Source: Variovorax dokdonensis | GTDB lineage: Bacteria > Pseudomonadota > Gammaproteobacteria > Burkholderiales > Burkholderiaceae_C | Direction of reading: 5' to 3' | DNA: 64,000 nt | Assembly (NCBI RefSeq): GCF_030316895.1 | Contig: NZ_JASZYV010000003.1 | Location: forward strand, 744,001-808,000 | In this document: positions 36,037 to 44,877 of the stretch, one piece after another | Layout: every line of letters starts with the position of its first letter | Position numbering within the stretch: position 1 is the first letter of the stretch | Notes under the pieces: model-generated | What the model saw: the letters and a program-made list of their open reading frames with translations, nothing else | Told to the model about the DNA's origin: nothing | Databases searched by the model: none | Made by a program: the position numbers and the translations under genes

Positions 36037-37086
36037 CTATCGATCCTTTCGTTGGCGCCTCAGCGCGAGCCAGCCGGCAACGATGGTGAAGGCGCCGACC
36101 AGCGCCACCACGATCCAGAAGCCATGTCCGCTTTCCGCCAGCGGGATGCCACCCACGTTCATGCCGAAGAGGCCCGCCAGGATGTTGATGGGCAGCGCCA
36201 GCACGGTAACCACCGTCAGCACGTACAGGCTGCGGTTGTTGTCCTCGTTCACGCTGGCGGCGATCTCTTCCTGCAGGAGCTTGATCCGCTCTTGCAGCAG
36301 TTGCATGTCGTGCAGCACGACCGAGAACTCCTCGGCCGCCGCACGCAGCTCCTGCACGTCGGTCGGCGCCATCCAGCCCGGCGGGTTCTGCAGCAGCCGG
36401 AACAGCGTGGCCGGCTCGGGCGCCAGCAGGCGCTGCAACCGGACCAGCACCCGGCGCAGGCTGCCCAGGCGGGCTCGCCGGGCCACGCGGCGGTCGGCCA
36501 GCAGGTCGTCTTCCACCCGATCGACGCGCTCGGTGGCCGACCGCACGATGGCCACCAGCACATCGGCCTGCGTGCGCATGAGCCGTTCGAGCAGATCGGT
36601 GGTGGAGCGGATCTGATCGCCGCGCGCGATCGCCGTGCGCAGGCGATCGGCCGTACGCAGCGGTTGGCGCCGCGCGGTCAGCACCAGCCGCCGGTCGACG
36701 CTGATCCACAAGGTGGAGATGTCGGAGGCATCCAGCGCGAAATCGAAATGCACGTCGTTGATGACGGCGAAGAGCGACTGCTCCACCCGCTCGATGCGCG
36801 TGGAGGCCACCCCGTCGTGCAGCATCTCGTAGAACTCGGGCGCCAGCCCTGCATGGCGCGACAGCCAGCGTTCTGCCGCGACGTGCGCCAGGTTGAAGTG
36901 CAGCCAGGCAAACTGCCGGCCATCGGCCTGCCCACCGGTAGCGCCGGCATCGAGCCACTGGGCGGCCGCGGACGAATCCAGCGGACGGCCCTGACCCTCG
37001 GCACCGAAGAGAAAGCCGCAGATCAGGCCTGCCTCGTCGCCACCGTAGTTGCCTGCGACCGAGACGCTCGCGTCCAACAGGCTCAC
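36037..37086 (-). CDS. CorA/ZntB-family divalent cation transporter
   Basis: A 349-residue CorA-superfamily protein with a large cytoplasmic N-terminal domain, a long helical region (about residues 160-290) and two C-terminal membrane spans. The pore signature GMN is present (LAGLFGMNVGGIPL). Loop residues after GMN lack the MPE pattern of classical CorA, and the N-terminal domain is ZntB-like, so the ion (Mg2+, Zn2+ or other) is unclear. A GTG start with GAGG 5 bases before it is used. It precedes plcP by 75 bases on the same strand. Confidence 0.82.
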   Translation of the reverse strand: MSLLDASVSVAGNYGGDEAGLICGFLFGAEGQGRPLDSSAAAQWLDAGATGGQADGRQFAWLHFNLAHVAAERWLSRHAGLAPEFYEMLHDGVASTRIERVEQSLFAVINDVHFDFALDASDISTLWISVDRRLVLTARRQPLRTADRLRTAIARGDQIRSTTDLLERLMRTQADVLVAIVRSATERVDRVEDDLLADRRVARRARLGSLRRVLVRLQRLLAPEPATLFRLLQNPPGWMAPTDVQELRAAAEEFSVVLHDMQLLQERIKLLQEEIAASVNEDNNRSLYVLTVVTVLALPINILAGLFGMNVGGIPLAESGHGFWIVVALVGAFTIVAGWLALRRQRKDR

Positions 37087-37200
37087 AGTCGCCTCACCCG
37101 GTCGGTAACCGCATCGGTGGAGCGGTCCGGCGTGCTCTTGCCCGGGCCTACCCGCATGAAGTGATGGATGTCCAAATCGGACAGGACGACCGGCTTGCGG

Positions 37201-37452
37201 TCAGGGCTGCATCTGCGACAGTTGCAGCGACAAATCGAAGAGCTTGGCCTTGCCGGCGTAGTAGCGGTCGAGCCGCCATTCCTTGAGGATCTCGATGGCC
37301 AGGTCGAATTGGGCGAGGTCGAGCTCGTACAGCTCGGACAACTCGAAGCCGTGTTCGGTCTCCAGTGCCAGCACCAGCCGTGACAGGATCTGGGCCGAAG
37401 GCTCCATAGGGTACTGCTCGATGTATCGGCGGGCACGCTTGATCGCGTTCAT
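37201..37452 (-). CDS. Conserved small hypothetical protein
   Basis: An 83-residue acidic, helix-rich soluble protein (ending LFDLSLQLSQMQP) of unknown function. AGAGGA is well placed before the ATG and codon use is typical, so it is very likely real. No domain recognised. It lies upstream of corA with a 114-base gap on the same strand and could be part of the same transcript unit. Confidence 0.65.
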   Translation of the reverse strand: MNAIKRARRYIEQYPMEPSAQILSRLVLALETEHGFELSELYELDLAQFDLAIEILKEWRLDRYYAGKAKLFDLSLQLSQMQP

Positions 37453-37469
37453 GACTTTCCTCTTGGATC

Positions 37470-37554
37470 AACGTTCGAGGTTGCGCGCGGTATATGACGG
37501 ATTGATGACAACCCGAGCGCGACGCTCGGGTGGTGAGTCTGCGCCTCGAACGTT
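37470..37554. repeat. 85-base element bounded by 11-bp inverted repeats
   Basis: AACGTTCGAGG at 37470-37480 is exactly repeated in inverse (CCTCGAACGTT) at 37544-37554. Inside lies a 9-bp stem (ACCCGAGCG/CGCTCGGGT, loop CGA) at 37511-37531. There is no T-run, so it is not a standard terminator; it could be a small mobile remnant or structured RNA. Confidence 0.5.
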
Positions 37555-37635
37555 CCGAAAGGCAAATGGCCTTGCCGCCCATGCGGCCGACTTCGCCCTC
37601 GCCCTCGCCCTCGCGGCGCGACCGGCGTCGTTGTC

Positions 37636-37764
37636 TCAGGCCGCAGCAGCCGCCGACTGCGCTTTTGGCTCGGCGCGCGGCACCAGGAGCCAGGCCTGGG
37701 CAGTGGTGCTGAGTACTTTCTTGATGACGGCGGACGGATTCATGACGAAGGACGGAACTTGCAT
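37636..37764 (-). CDS. Possible 42-residue small protein
   Basis: A short reverse-strand ORF (start MQVPSFVMNPSAVIKKVL, end Ala-rich) with GC-rich third positions like real genes here, but no ribosome site before either possible ATG. A Pho-box-like site lies 37 bases upstream in the right orientation. Function unknown; it may simply be chance. Confidence 0.3.
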   Translation of the reverse strand: MQVPSFVMNPSAVIKKVLSTTAQAWLLVPRAEPKAQSAAAAA

Positions 37765-37800
37765 TGGCGTTTGACCTGAGGGGCATCTTGCCGCCCTGAC

Positions 37801-37818
37801 GTGGCTGAACGATGACAG
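37801..37818 (-). promoter_or_regulatory. Second Pho-box-like site
   Basis: The reverse strand reads CTGTCAT-CGTT-CAGCCAC: half-site matches are 7/7 and 5/7 to CTGTCAT/CTGTCAC. It is oriented toward the 42-codon ORF and, beyond it, the 83-residue gene, corA and plcP. Confidence 0.35.
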
Positions 37819-37890
37819 CCTGCTCAGATCAACGATGATCATGACCGACTCCCGCCGCAAGAGCATCCCCCGGCGAAGGGAGCCTTGCCC

Positions 37891-38634
37891 ATGCTTCCCG
37901 ACGAACCACCCTACCTCCCGCCCCCTGGCCTCGATCTCATTCACGAGGACGCCGACCTGCTCGTCTTCGACAAGCCTTCCGGCCTTCTGTGCGTGCCCGG
38001 CCGAGGCGCCCACAAGGCCGACTGTCTGGCGGCGCGCGCCCAGGCGCGATGGCCGGACGCGCTCGTGGTTCACCGCCTCGACCTTGCCACCAGCGGCCTG
38101 GTACTGATGGCCCGCGGCGCTGAAATGCAGCGCCTGCTGAGCGAAGCGTTTGCCACCCGGGCGATGGACAAGCGCTACGAGGCCGTCGTCGATGGCCTGC
38201 CCGAATACGCATCCGCGCCCTCCTCCGATGACGACGAAGCGCACGCCTGGCAAAGCATCGACGCACCACTGATGGCCGACTGGCCCCGCCGACCGCTGCA
38301 GAAGGTGGACCCGGCCGGCAAGCCGAGCCTCACGCGCTGGCGCGTGAAGAGGGCATATCCGGAACACGGCGCCGCCTGGCTCCTGCTTTCGCCGCACACC
38401 GGGCGATCGCACCAGCTTCGGCTCCATCTGGCGCACATCGGCCACGCGATCCTGGGCGATCCGCTGTATGCCGGCGCCGCGGTGCAGCAGCGTGCCCCGA
38501 GGTTGATGCTGCATGCGAGCGAATTGTCCTTCGCGCATCCGCGCACCGGCGAGACGGTGCGCTTCGAATCACCCGCGCCATTCGTACCGCCTGCGGCCGC
38601 AGGCCGCATGGCGCCCTGGCGCGTCGCGCCTTGA
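37891..38634 (+). CDS. RluA-family pseudouridine synthase
   Basis: A 247-residue pseudouridine synthase with the catalytic motif HRLDLATSG (Asp64) and the C-terminal HTGRSHQLRLHLAHIGHAILGDPLY segment of the RluA family. No N-terminal S4 domain, so it is closest to RluA (23S rRNA U746 / tRNA U32) in architecture. GAAGGGAG before the ATG; a TTG six bases upstream is an alternative. Distinct from truC at 21553. Confidence 0.82.
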   Translation: MLPDEPPYLPPPGLDLIHEDADLLVFDKPSGLLCVPGRGAHKADCLAARAQARWPDALVVHRLDLATSGLVLMARGAEMQRLLSEAFATRAMDKRYEAVVDGLPEYASAPSSDDDEAHAWQSIDAPLMADWPRRPLQKVDPAGKPSLTRWRVKRAYPEHGAAWLLLSPHTGRSHQLRLHLAHIGHAILGDPLYAGAAVQQRAPRLMLHASELSFAHPRTGETVRFESPAPFVPPAAAGRMAPWRVAP

Positions 38635-38651
38635 AGGCGCCCGCGGGCTGA

Positions 38652-40067
38652 TCACGCCTGCGGCAGCGCCGCTTCGGACGGCTGGGCATCGCTGCCCGAA
38701 GGCGCCCCGTCCGGACGATTGAAGGCCATGATGGCCTCGAACATCGCCTGCTGGGATGGAAAGCGGCTCTGGTCGTAGCAACCCAGCGGACTCGTCGCCG
38801 TGCGGCCGACGCACTTGTTGCAGCGCGTGCAGCGCGGCACTTGCGAGGCCTCGCGGCGGATCAGGCGGCGGGGAAGATCGGGGTCGGCCATCAACGCGCG
38901 TGCCATCGAGACCATGTCGCAAGCCTGGAGAGCACGCTCGATGTCGGGCCGATCCTGGAACCCGCCGTTGACGATGACCGGGATTCGCACGGCGGCCTTG
39001 ATGATGTTGGCACTGTCCAGGTTGACCGCATTGGCCTCTTTCCATCCGATGTTGGTCAGCCAGTCGAGCCACGCCGTGGGCGCGACATGCGTCAGCGCGG
39101 CCCGCGCCGACGCCTTGGCGCTCAAGTGCCGAACCGAGTCGAAGAACATCCGAACTTCCTCGAAGGGAAAGCGCCCGGGCACATCGTGTGGATTCGGAAA
39201 TCCATAGCCCGCGGTGATGTGCAGGAAATCGACGCCCAGGTCCTGCAGGGCGAGCGCGTGCTTGCGCATCTGGTCGATGCCGCTGCCGCTGCGGCGCTCC
39301 TCCGGCTTGAAGTGCCAGGGCAGCCGCCCCCACCAGAGCAGGCGCGGATCCTGGTTGTGATCGGCCGCAGAAAGGCGCACGCCCACCAGAAAGTCCTTGC
39401 CCACGGCGGCACGCACCGCATCGACGACGCAGGCCAGGAACCGGAATCGCTTGTCCGCAGAGCCTCCCCAATCGTCGTCTCGGGCGTTGATCCCCGGATT
39501 GAGAAACTGATGGATCAGGTAACCCTTGGCCGCGGTGATCTCGACACCGTCCGCGCCCGCCTCGCGCACACGGGCAGCCGCACTCGCATAGTTGGAAATG
39601 GCCTCCTGGATCTGCGCCTGCGACATGGCACGCCGCCGATTCGTGTAGCCGAATGCGAAGTCGAAGCCGTCGGACGCGCTCAGCCCATCCGTGTCTTCGG
39701 GGAACAGGCTGGAGTAGGTGGCATAGCCCGGATCGCCGATCTGGACGATGTAGCGGGTGCCATGCTCTTCCCGGATTTCGGGCAGGAACTTCTTGAGCGC
39801 GAAGACGTGGCGTTGCAGCGCGATCGACGGATATTGCAGCGGCGCCAGGCGAGACTGGTTGACATGAAACGTGGTGGAAATGATCCCGCCCACGCCACCT
39901 TGCGCAAAGCGCTTCTCGAAGTTCTTCCACACGTCCGTGACGCTGCCGTCGTAGTTGCAGTTGCGTCCGCCAACGCTCGATCGCAGCAAGCGGTTCTTGA
40001 AGTTGACGTTGCCGATCGTCAGCGCTTGCCCAAGCACCTCGGCCGGCATGGGATGCAGATCGCTCAT
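38652..40067 (-). CDS. Old yellow enzyme-family oxidoreductase
   Basis: A 471-residue FMN-dependent TIM-barrel NADH:flavin oxidoreductase. Features are KNRLLRSSVGG at the N-terminus, VEITAAKGYLIHQFLNPGINARDDDWGG (a Y-x-x-x-Q-F variant of the usual HGxHGYLxxQF motif), PVIVNGGF, and SMARALMADPDLP. The C-terminus CTRCNKCVG...CYD gives a CxxCxxC...C cluster like the Fe-S cluster of 2,4-dienoyl-CoA reductase-type enzymes, but the FAD/NAD domains are absent. It follows the cyclase/AAA gene by 10 bases and is probably co-transcribed. Confidence 0.83.
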   Translation of the reverse strand: MSDLHPMPAEVLGQALTIGNVNFKNRLLRSSVGGRNCNYDGSVTDVWKNFEKRFAQGGVGGIISTTFHVNQSRLAPLQYPSIALQRHVFALKKFLPEIREEHGTRYIVQIGDPGYATYSSLFPEDTDGLSASDGFDFAFGYTNRRRAMSQAQIQEAISNYASAAARVREAGADGVEITAAKGYLIHQFLNPGINARDDDWGGSADKRFRFLACVVDAVRAAVGKDFLVGVRLSAADHNQDPRLLWWGRLPWHFKPEERRSGSGIDQMRKHALALQDLGVDFLHITAGYGFPNPHDVPGRFPFEEVRMFFDSVRHLSAKASARAALTHVAPTAWLDWLTNIGWKEANAVNLDSANIIKAAVRIPVIVNGGFQDRPDIERALQACDMVSMARALMADPDLPRRLIRREASQVPRCTRCNKCVGRTATSPLGCYDQSRFPSQQAMFEAIMAFNRPDGAPSGSDAQPSEAALPQA

Positions 40068-40077
40068 GTTGTGCTCC

Positions 40078-43000
40078 TCACCGAAGGGCCGACATCAGTT
40101 CGTCCGCCGCGCGCAGATCCGCCGTGCCCTCTCCTTCCGTGATCTGCGCGCGTACCGGCAGCAGGATCGCGCTTGCGGCAGCGCCTTCGCCCTGGCGCGC
40201 CAGCAGCGCCGCCAGGCTGGTTGCGGAACGCAGCGCCAGCGAGCCTGCTTTCTGCGCCAAAGCCATCGAGAACGAGGTCTGCAGTGCGGCCCTTGCTTCG
40301 GCCACGCGATCCGGGCCGCCCATCAGCAGCACCTTCGCCTTGATTCGCCAGACCTCGGGCGCCCACTGACGTTCGCCCTTGCGCTCCATCGCCTGCAGCG
40401 CTGCCTCGATCGCTTCCATGGCCTGGGCCGTACGCCCGACCCCGGCATGTCCGAGCGCCATGATGGAAAGCAACCAGGGCAGGCCCAACTGTGCCTGCTG
40501 TGCCTGGAACTCGTGCCACGCCAACTCCACCTGCGCCAAGCCTTCGGCGTGGTGGTCGGTCTCGATCCAATGTTGTCCTCGCAGGACCTTGGCGCAACTG
40601 CCCAGGTAGACCAACCCGTGCTCGCTGGTGACGGCGAGCAACTCACCCAGCGGCTCGTCCAGCGCGTCGTATCGGCCGCAGCAGGCCAGCGTGGCGCAAT
40701 GGAAGAACTGGGCCATGGCGAGCGCGAGCGGCTGGTTCAAGGTACGGGCGGTGGCCACCGCGCGCGCACCACACGCCAGGGCCGATCCCGGTCGCCCCAG
40801 GATCCAGAGTCCCCAGGTCAGGTGACTCCACGCATTGACGGCCGGATCGATCTGCAAGGCCAAGGTCGTCGCGCCGTCGGCATGAGGTGAATAGAGAGAA
40901 GCCGCGCGCTCCAGTCGTTCGCAAGCGTCGCCGAACTCGCCACGCCAGAAGGCCATGACGCCGAGCATCCACTCGGCAAGGACGCGGGTATCGCGGTCGC
41001 CCGGATGGTGCTCGGCAAGTTGCATCACCTGCTCGCCCTGGTGCCGCGCCAGGTCGAGTTCCCCACGTGCGTAGTAGAAGGAAAACAGCCCCCGACGAAC
41101 GTCCACCACGTGCTGGGCATCGCCCAGCCGCTCGCACAGCACCAGCGCGCGCGCAAAGCTCTCCATTACGTGAGCGGATGCAAAACCGTGCACCGCACGA
41201 TGCGCCGTGCCTTCGATCATGCGAAGGGCAAGCTCGACCTGGTCTCGCGCCTCGCCTTCCTGAACGTGTTCGAGTTGCTCCAGCCCCAAGGCCGTGTGCC
41301 CCAGGGCCTCCAGGTTGGCCCATCGGTCGAGGCTGCGCTTGCCCGCCAGCGCCGAATAGCGCGCGGCGGCCAGCGCCTGTCCGGCGAGCGCATAGTGGTG
41401 AGCGACGAGCTCGGGCTCCACGGCGGCACCACCGGGCTGGACGTTGGCGAGTATCGTGCCCGCGCGCCCATGCAGTTCCTGGCGGCGATGGCGCAGCAGG
41501 CTGGCATAGGCCGCCTCCTGAACCAGCGCGTGCTTGAATGCGAACGCCGGGTGCGGCGGCGAGCCCCGCCCGAACACCACCTGGGATTCCATGAGCACGC
41601 CCAGTGCCGCGTCGAGCGCTTCGTGATCCAACCCGCACAGACCGGCCAGGCCGTCGCGTGTGAATTCCCGGCCAAGCACCGCCGCCATCTGCGCGACCTG
41701 CTTCGCGCTGCCCAGCCGATCCAGGCGTGCCATGAGCGAATCCTGCAAAGTCAGCGGAACGCCGAAGGCACCGTTGTCCGGCATCGACCCCAGGTTGGAA
41801 AGCCGTTCGCCGCCGGCGTTGCTCTGCACCGGCATCCGGGATTCGACCGCCTTGGTGAATTCCTCGATGAAGAGCGGCACACCATCGGTCAGGCGCACGA
41901 TCTGCGCCACCAGCTTCGCGGAAGGCGCTTCGTCCGCCAACAGGCTGCACGCCATGGCCCCCGCTTCGTCCGCGCCAAGGCGATCGAGCAGGATGACGTT
42001 CACATGGCCGAGCGCAACCCAGGGGACGTCCAAGGTTGTGCGCGAGGTGATGACGATGCCGGCCGGCGCATCGGCGGCGCGGCGCACCAGCAGGTCGAGC
42101 AGCTGCAGCGACGTCGGATCGATCCAGTGCGCGTCCTCGACCAGCACGAGGCACGGCCCACTGCCGGACGGGGCCAGCAGCCAGTCGGCCGCCACCTCGA
42201 GCGTGCGCGCCTTCAGTTGCTGGGCGGTGAGTTGGGGCGGTGGATAGCGCGGATCCTCGGGCAGCGATAGCAAGGCCGCCAGCACCGCGACGCGACGCGC
42301 AAGGTCGCCGGGTTCAGGCTCATCGGCGCTCGCCGAGGCGAGCAACTGGCACAGCCTGTCGTGGGCCTGCCCCGGCGCCTCGCAACCGTCCAGCCCGGCT
42401 TCGTGCCTGAGGCGCTGGATCAAGGGATGCAACGCACTGTGCGGATGGTAGGGCGAGCACTGGAGCCGCACGATACGCGCAGCCCTCTGCTTCGAGCCGT
42501 CCAGCAGCGTTTCCGCAAGTCGCGACTTGCCGATGCCCGCCTCACCCAGCAGCAGGAGCACCTGGCCCGCGCCATCTTCGACACGACGCAGCAGAGCCTG
42601 TCCTCGGGCGACTTCTTCTTCGCGCCCGATGAATGGCGTCATGCCCCGATCGCGCAGCGCGTGGAAGCGGCTCTCGGCCACTGCGCCGCGAACCACTTGC
42701 CAGGCGCGCACGGGTTCGTCGAAGCCCTTGATGTCGTGCAACCCGTGATCGCGGAACTCGAATCGCCCCTGCGTCAGCTCGCGCGTGCGATCGCTGATCA
42801 CCAGGCAGCCCGACGGCGCGAGCGACTGAAGCCGCGCAGCCAGGTTGATCGATTCGCCGACCGCCGCTGCCTCCTGCGACGCTCCAGCGCCAATACGGTC
42901 ACCGACCACGACGAGCCCGGTGGCGATCCCGACTCTCACCTCCAGGCGCGCGCCAGACGGCAACGATGCGTCCGCCGTGTAGGGCGCGGCCACGATGTCC

Positions 43001-43425
43001 AGGCCCGCCAGCACCGCGCGTGCCGGATCGTCCTCGTGCGCGGTGGGATAGCCGAAATAGGCCAGGATGCCGTCGCCCATGTAGCGGGCGATGTCGCCTT
43101 CGTAGCGCTCGATCAGGCTCCGGGCGGTGCGCTGGTAGCGAAGGATGATGTCCCGCACGTCCTCGGGATCGAGATGGTGCGACAGCGCCGTGGAGCCGAC
43201 GAGATCGCAGAACAGCACGGTCAGCTGCCGCCGCTCGGGCCCAGCGGACGCTGCCTCGGTCTCGCCGTGCGGCCCCGCCATCGGCGCACCGCAATGTCCA
43301 CAGAACCGCTGATCCGGCAGGCAAGAGGCGTGGCAGGCCGGACAGCGCCGGGCCAGGACTTGCCCGCAAGCCGAACAGAAGCGCCTACCCTCGGGATTGG
43401 AGAGTCGACAACGCGAGCATTCCAT
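40078..43425 (-). CDS. Zinc-ribbon, nucleotide cyclase, AAA, TPR regulator
   Basis: A 1115-residue multidomain signalling protein. Residues 1-46 form two zinc ribbons (Cys3/6/17/20 and Cys28/31/42/45). A class III adenylate/guanylate cyclase domain spans about 64-240, with metal-binding Asp74 (FCDLVGST) and Asp118 (YMGDGILAYFG). An AAA/NTPase domain follows, Walker A GEAGIGKS near residue 300, and the C-terminal half is helical TPR-like. Such proteins resemble SARP/MalT-type STAND ATPases but no DNA-binding domain is seen. GAGGGGG precedes the ATG at 43425. It is the first gene before the OYE-type oxidoreductase. Confidence 0.85.
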   Translation of the reverse strand: MECSRCRLSNPEGRRFCSACGQVLARRCPACHASCLPDQRFCGHCGAPMAGPHGETEAASAGPERRQLTVLFCDLVGSTALSHHLDPEDVRDIILRYQRTARSLIERYEGDIARYMGDGILAYFGYPTAHEDDPARAVLAGLDIVAAPYTADASLPSGARLEVRVGIATGLVVVGDRIGAGASQEAAAVGESINLAARLQSLAPSGCLVISDRTRELTQGRFEFRDHGLHDIKGFDEPVRAWQVVRGAVAESRFHALRDRGMTPFIGREEEVARGQALLRRVEDGAGQVLLLLGEAGIGKSRLAETLLDGSKQRAARIVRLQCSPYHPHSALHPLIQRLRHEAGLDGCEAPGQAHDRLCQLLASASADEPEPGDLARRVAVLAALLSLPEDPRYPPPQLTAQQLKARTLEVAADWLLAPSGSGPCLVLVEDAHWIDPTSLQLLDLLVRRAADAPAGIVITSRTTLDVPWVALGHVNVILLDRLGADEAGAMACSLLADEAPSAKLVAQIVRLTDGVPLFIEEFTKAVESRMPVQSNAGGERLSNLGSMPDNGAFGVPLTLQDSLMARLDRLGSAKQVAQMAAVLGREFTRDGLAGLCGLDHEALDAALGVLMESQVVFGRGSPPHPAFAFKHALVQEAAYASLLRHRRQELHGRAGTILANVQPGGAAVEPELVAHHYALAGQALAAARYSALAGKRSLDRWANLEALGHTALGLEQLEHVQEGEARDQVELALRMIEGTAHRAVHGFASAHVMESFARALVLCERLGDAQHVVDVRRGLFSFYYARGELDLARHQGEQVMQLAEHHPGDRDTRVLAEWMLGVMAFWRGEFGDACERLERAASLYSPHADGATTLALQIDPAVNAWSHLTWGLWILGRPGSALACGARAVATARTLNQPLALAMAQFFHCATLACCGRYDALDEPLGELLAVTSEHGLVYLGSCAKVLRGQHWIETDHHAEGLAQVELAWHEFQAQQAQLGLPWLLSIMALGHAGVGRTAQAMEAIEAALQAMERKGERQWAPEVWRIKAKVLLMGGPDRVAEARAALQTSFSMALAQKAGSLALRSATSLAALLARQGEGAAASAILLPVRAQITEGEGTADLRAADELMSALR

Positions 43426-43673
43426 GCAGCCCCCTCTTCGGTCGGCATCCGAACGGTCGGCAAAAGCGCATGGTAGCCATAACCCGTCGCCAGAAGAAGC
43501 GCCAACACGCGGGGCTGCATGGCGTCCTGCGCGCCGGCCGATGCGGTCGCTCGCACCTTCAGAAAATATATTTGCACGGTGCTGCATCCAGATGCGGGCC
43601 TCGCGGCTAGTGGCATGTGTGAGCGTCGGCCAATGCCGGCGAAGTCACGCATCTCAACCTCAGGAGAATCGCC

Positions 43674-44270
43674 ATGCTCAAGCCCGATACGCTTTCGTCC
43701 CTCTTCACCCGTCGCTCGGTGCGACTGGCTCTTGTCGCGCCGACCCTGGCTGCTGCCGGTGTGCTTTCGGCCTGCGCCGACATGTCGTCGATGCCCGCAT
43801 CCAGCTTCAGCCAGAACGACCTGCCCGATGCGGTCAAGGTGCCGGCGGGTCATCGCGTGGCCATGGAAACCGTGGGCGTGGGCGAGATCGCCTATGAATG
43901 CCGGGCCAAGACCGGCGCCGCCGGATCCTTCGAATGGGTGTTCGTCGGACCGAAGGCGCAGCTCAACAACCGGGCCGGCCAGACCGTGGGTCGCTACTTC
44001 GGACCGCCGGCCACCTGGGCCGCGCAAGATGGCTCTGCCGTTACCGGAACTCAACTGGCCGTGGCGCCGAGCGGAAACGGCAACATCCCCATGCAGTTGG
44101 TCAAGGCCAATCCGGCCAGCGGCATGGGCGCGATGAACGGTGTGTCGTACATCCAGCGCGTGGCCACGCGCGGCGGTGTGGCTCCGGCCACCGCCTGCAA
44201 CGCGGCCACCACCGGACGCCAGGAGATCGTGCGCTACCAGGCCGACTACATCTTCTGGAAGGCCGCCTGA
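43674..44270 (+). CDS. DUF3455 lipoprotein
   Basis: A 198-residue exported protein of the DUF3455 family. The signal sequence ends with a lipobox-like LSAC at about residue 34 after a longish N-region with several Arg. The mature part shows family segments such as GEIAYECRAK, YFGPPATWAAQDGS and VSYIQRVATRGG. Function unknown. CAGGAG precedes the ATG. An ECF sigma factor and its anti-sigma factor follow on the same strand after 55 bases. Confidence 0.85.
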   Translation: MLKPDTLSSLFTRRSVRLALVAPTLAAAGVLSACADMSSMPASSFSQNDLPDAVKVPAGHRVAMETVGVGEIAYECRAKTGAAGSFEWVFVGPKAQLNNRAGQTVGRYFGPPATWAAQDGSAVTGTQLAVAPSGNGNIPMQLVKANPASGMGAMNGVSYIQRVATRGGVAPATACNAATTGRQEIVRYQADYIFWKAA

Positions 44271-44325
44271 CCGGACACCGGCGGCGCGCCGCTGCTACAG
44301 TCGCGCCGCCCCCTGGCCCTATTGC

Positions 44326-44877
44326 ATGGACAACGCCGTTCCGTTCGACTATGAAGCCGCCGTGCTCGCCTGCGCGCGCGGCGAGCGCTTTGCGCTACGC
44401 GCCCTGTATCTTCGCGAGGCACGTTGGCTGCTTGGCGTGGCGCTGCGCATCGTGCGCGACCGTGAACAGGCGCAGGACGTTCTGCAAGACGCCTTCCTGC
44501 AGATCTGGCAGAACGCCCACACGTTCCGGCCGGAGCTGGGGTCCGCACGCGGCTGGATCTACACCATCGTGCGGCATCAGGCCATCAAGGAGGCCCGAAA
44601 CCGCAGCCGCATGGAAAGCCTCGATCCGGACGATCTGGCCGGACTTTCGGATGCACAGCAGCACCAGGACGCCAGCGATGCGCAGCGCGCGCTCGACGGC
44701 GAAAGCCTGGAGCGCTGCCTGCAGCGCCTCGAGGCCTCGCGGCGCACCTGCGTCATGCTCGCCTTCGTCGATGGCATGACGCACGAACAGATCGCCCAGC
44801 GGCTGGACACGCCGCTGGGCACGATCAAGTCCTGGATCCGGCGCGGACTCTCCAGCCTGCGGGAGTGCCTGGCGTGA
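44326..44877 (+). CDS. ECF sigma factor (RpoE-like)
   Basis: A 183-residue sigma-70 family ECF factor. Region 2 is visible around ALRIVRDREQAQDVLQDAFLQIW, and region 4 near the C-terminus (MTHEQIAQRLDTPLGTIKSWIRRGL) is the -35 recognition helix. The stop overlaps the anti-sigma start, so the two proteins are coupled in translation. It fits SigK-type regulation with an RskA-like anti-sigma. Start taken as the ATG at 44326; no good ribosome site is seen. Confidence 0.9.
   Translation: MDNAVPFDYEAAVLACARGERFALRALYLREARWLLGVALRIVRDREQAQDVLQDAFLQIWQNAHTFRPELGSARGWIYTIVRHQAIKEARNRSRMESLDPDDLAGLSDAQQHQDASDAQRALDGESLERCLQRLEASRRTCVMLAFVDGMTHEQIAQRLDTPLGTIKSWIRRGLSSLRECLA

Larger units (their letters stand above)
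37453..37890. other. 438-base region without a firm gene
   Basis: It separates the 83-residue gene (reverse) from the RluA-type synthase (forward). It holds an 11-bp inverted repeat pair enclosing a 9-bp hairpin (37470-37554), a short CGCCCT-type microsatellite near 37590-37612, a doubtful 42-codon reverse ORF (37636-37764) and a Pho-box-like site (37801-37818). No terminator with a T-run is seen. Confidence 0.6.

Noticed and set aside
37590..37612. CGCCCT-like microsatellite
   Set aside because: Only about three imperfect units and not in a known gene, so phase variation is unlikely.
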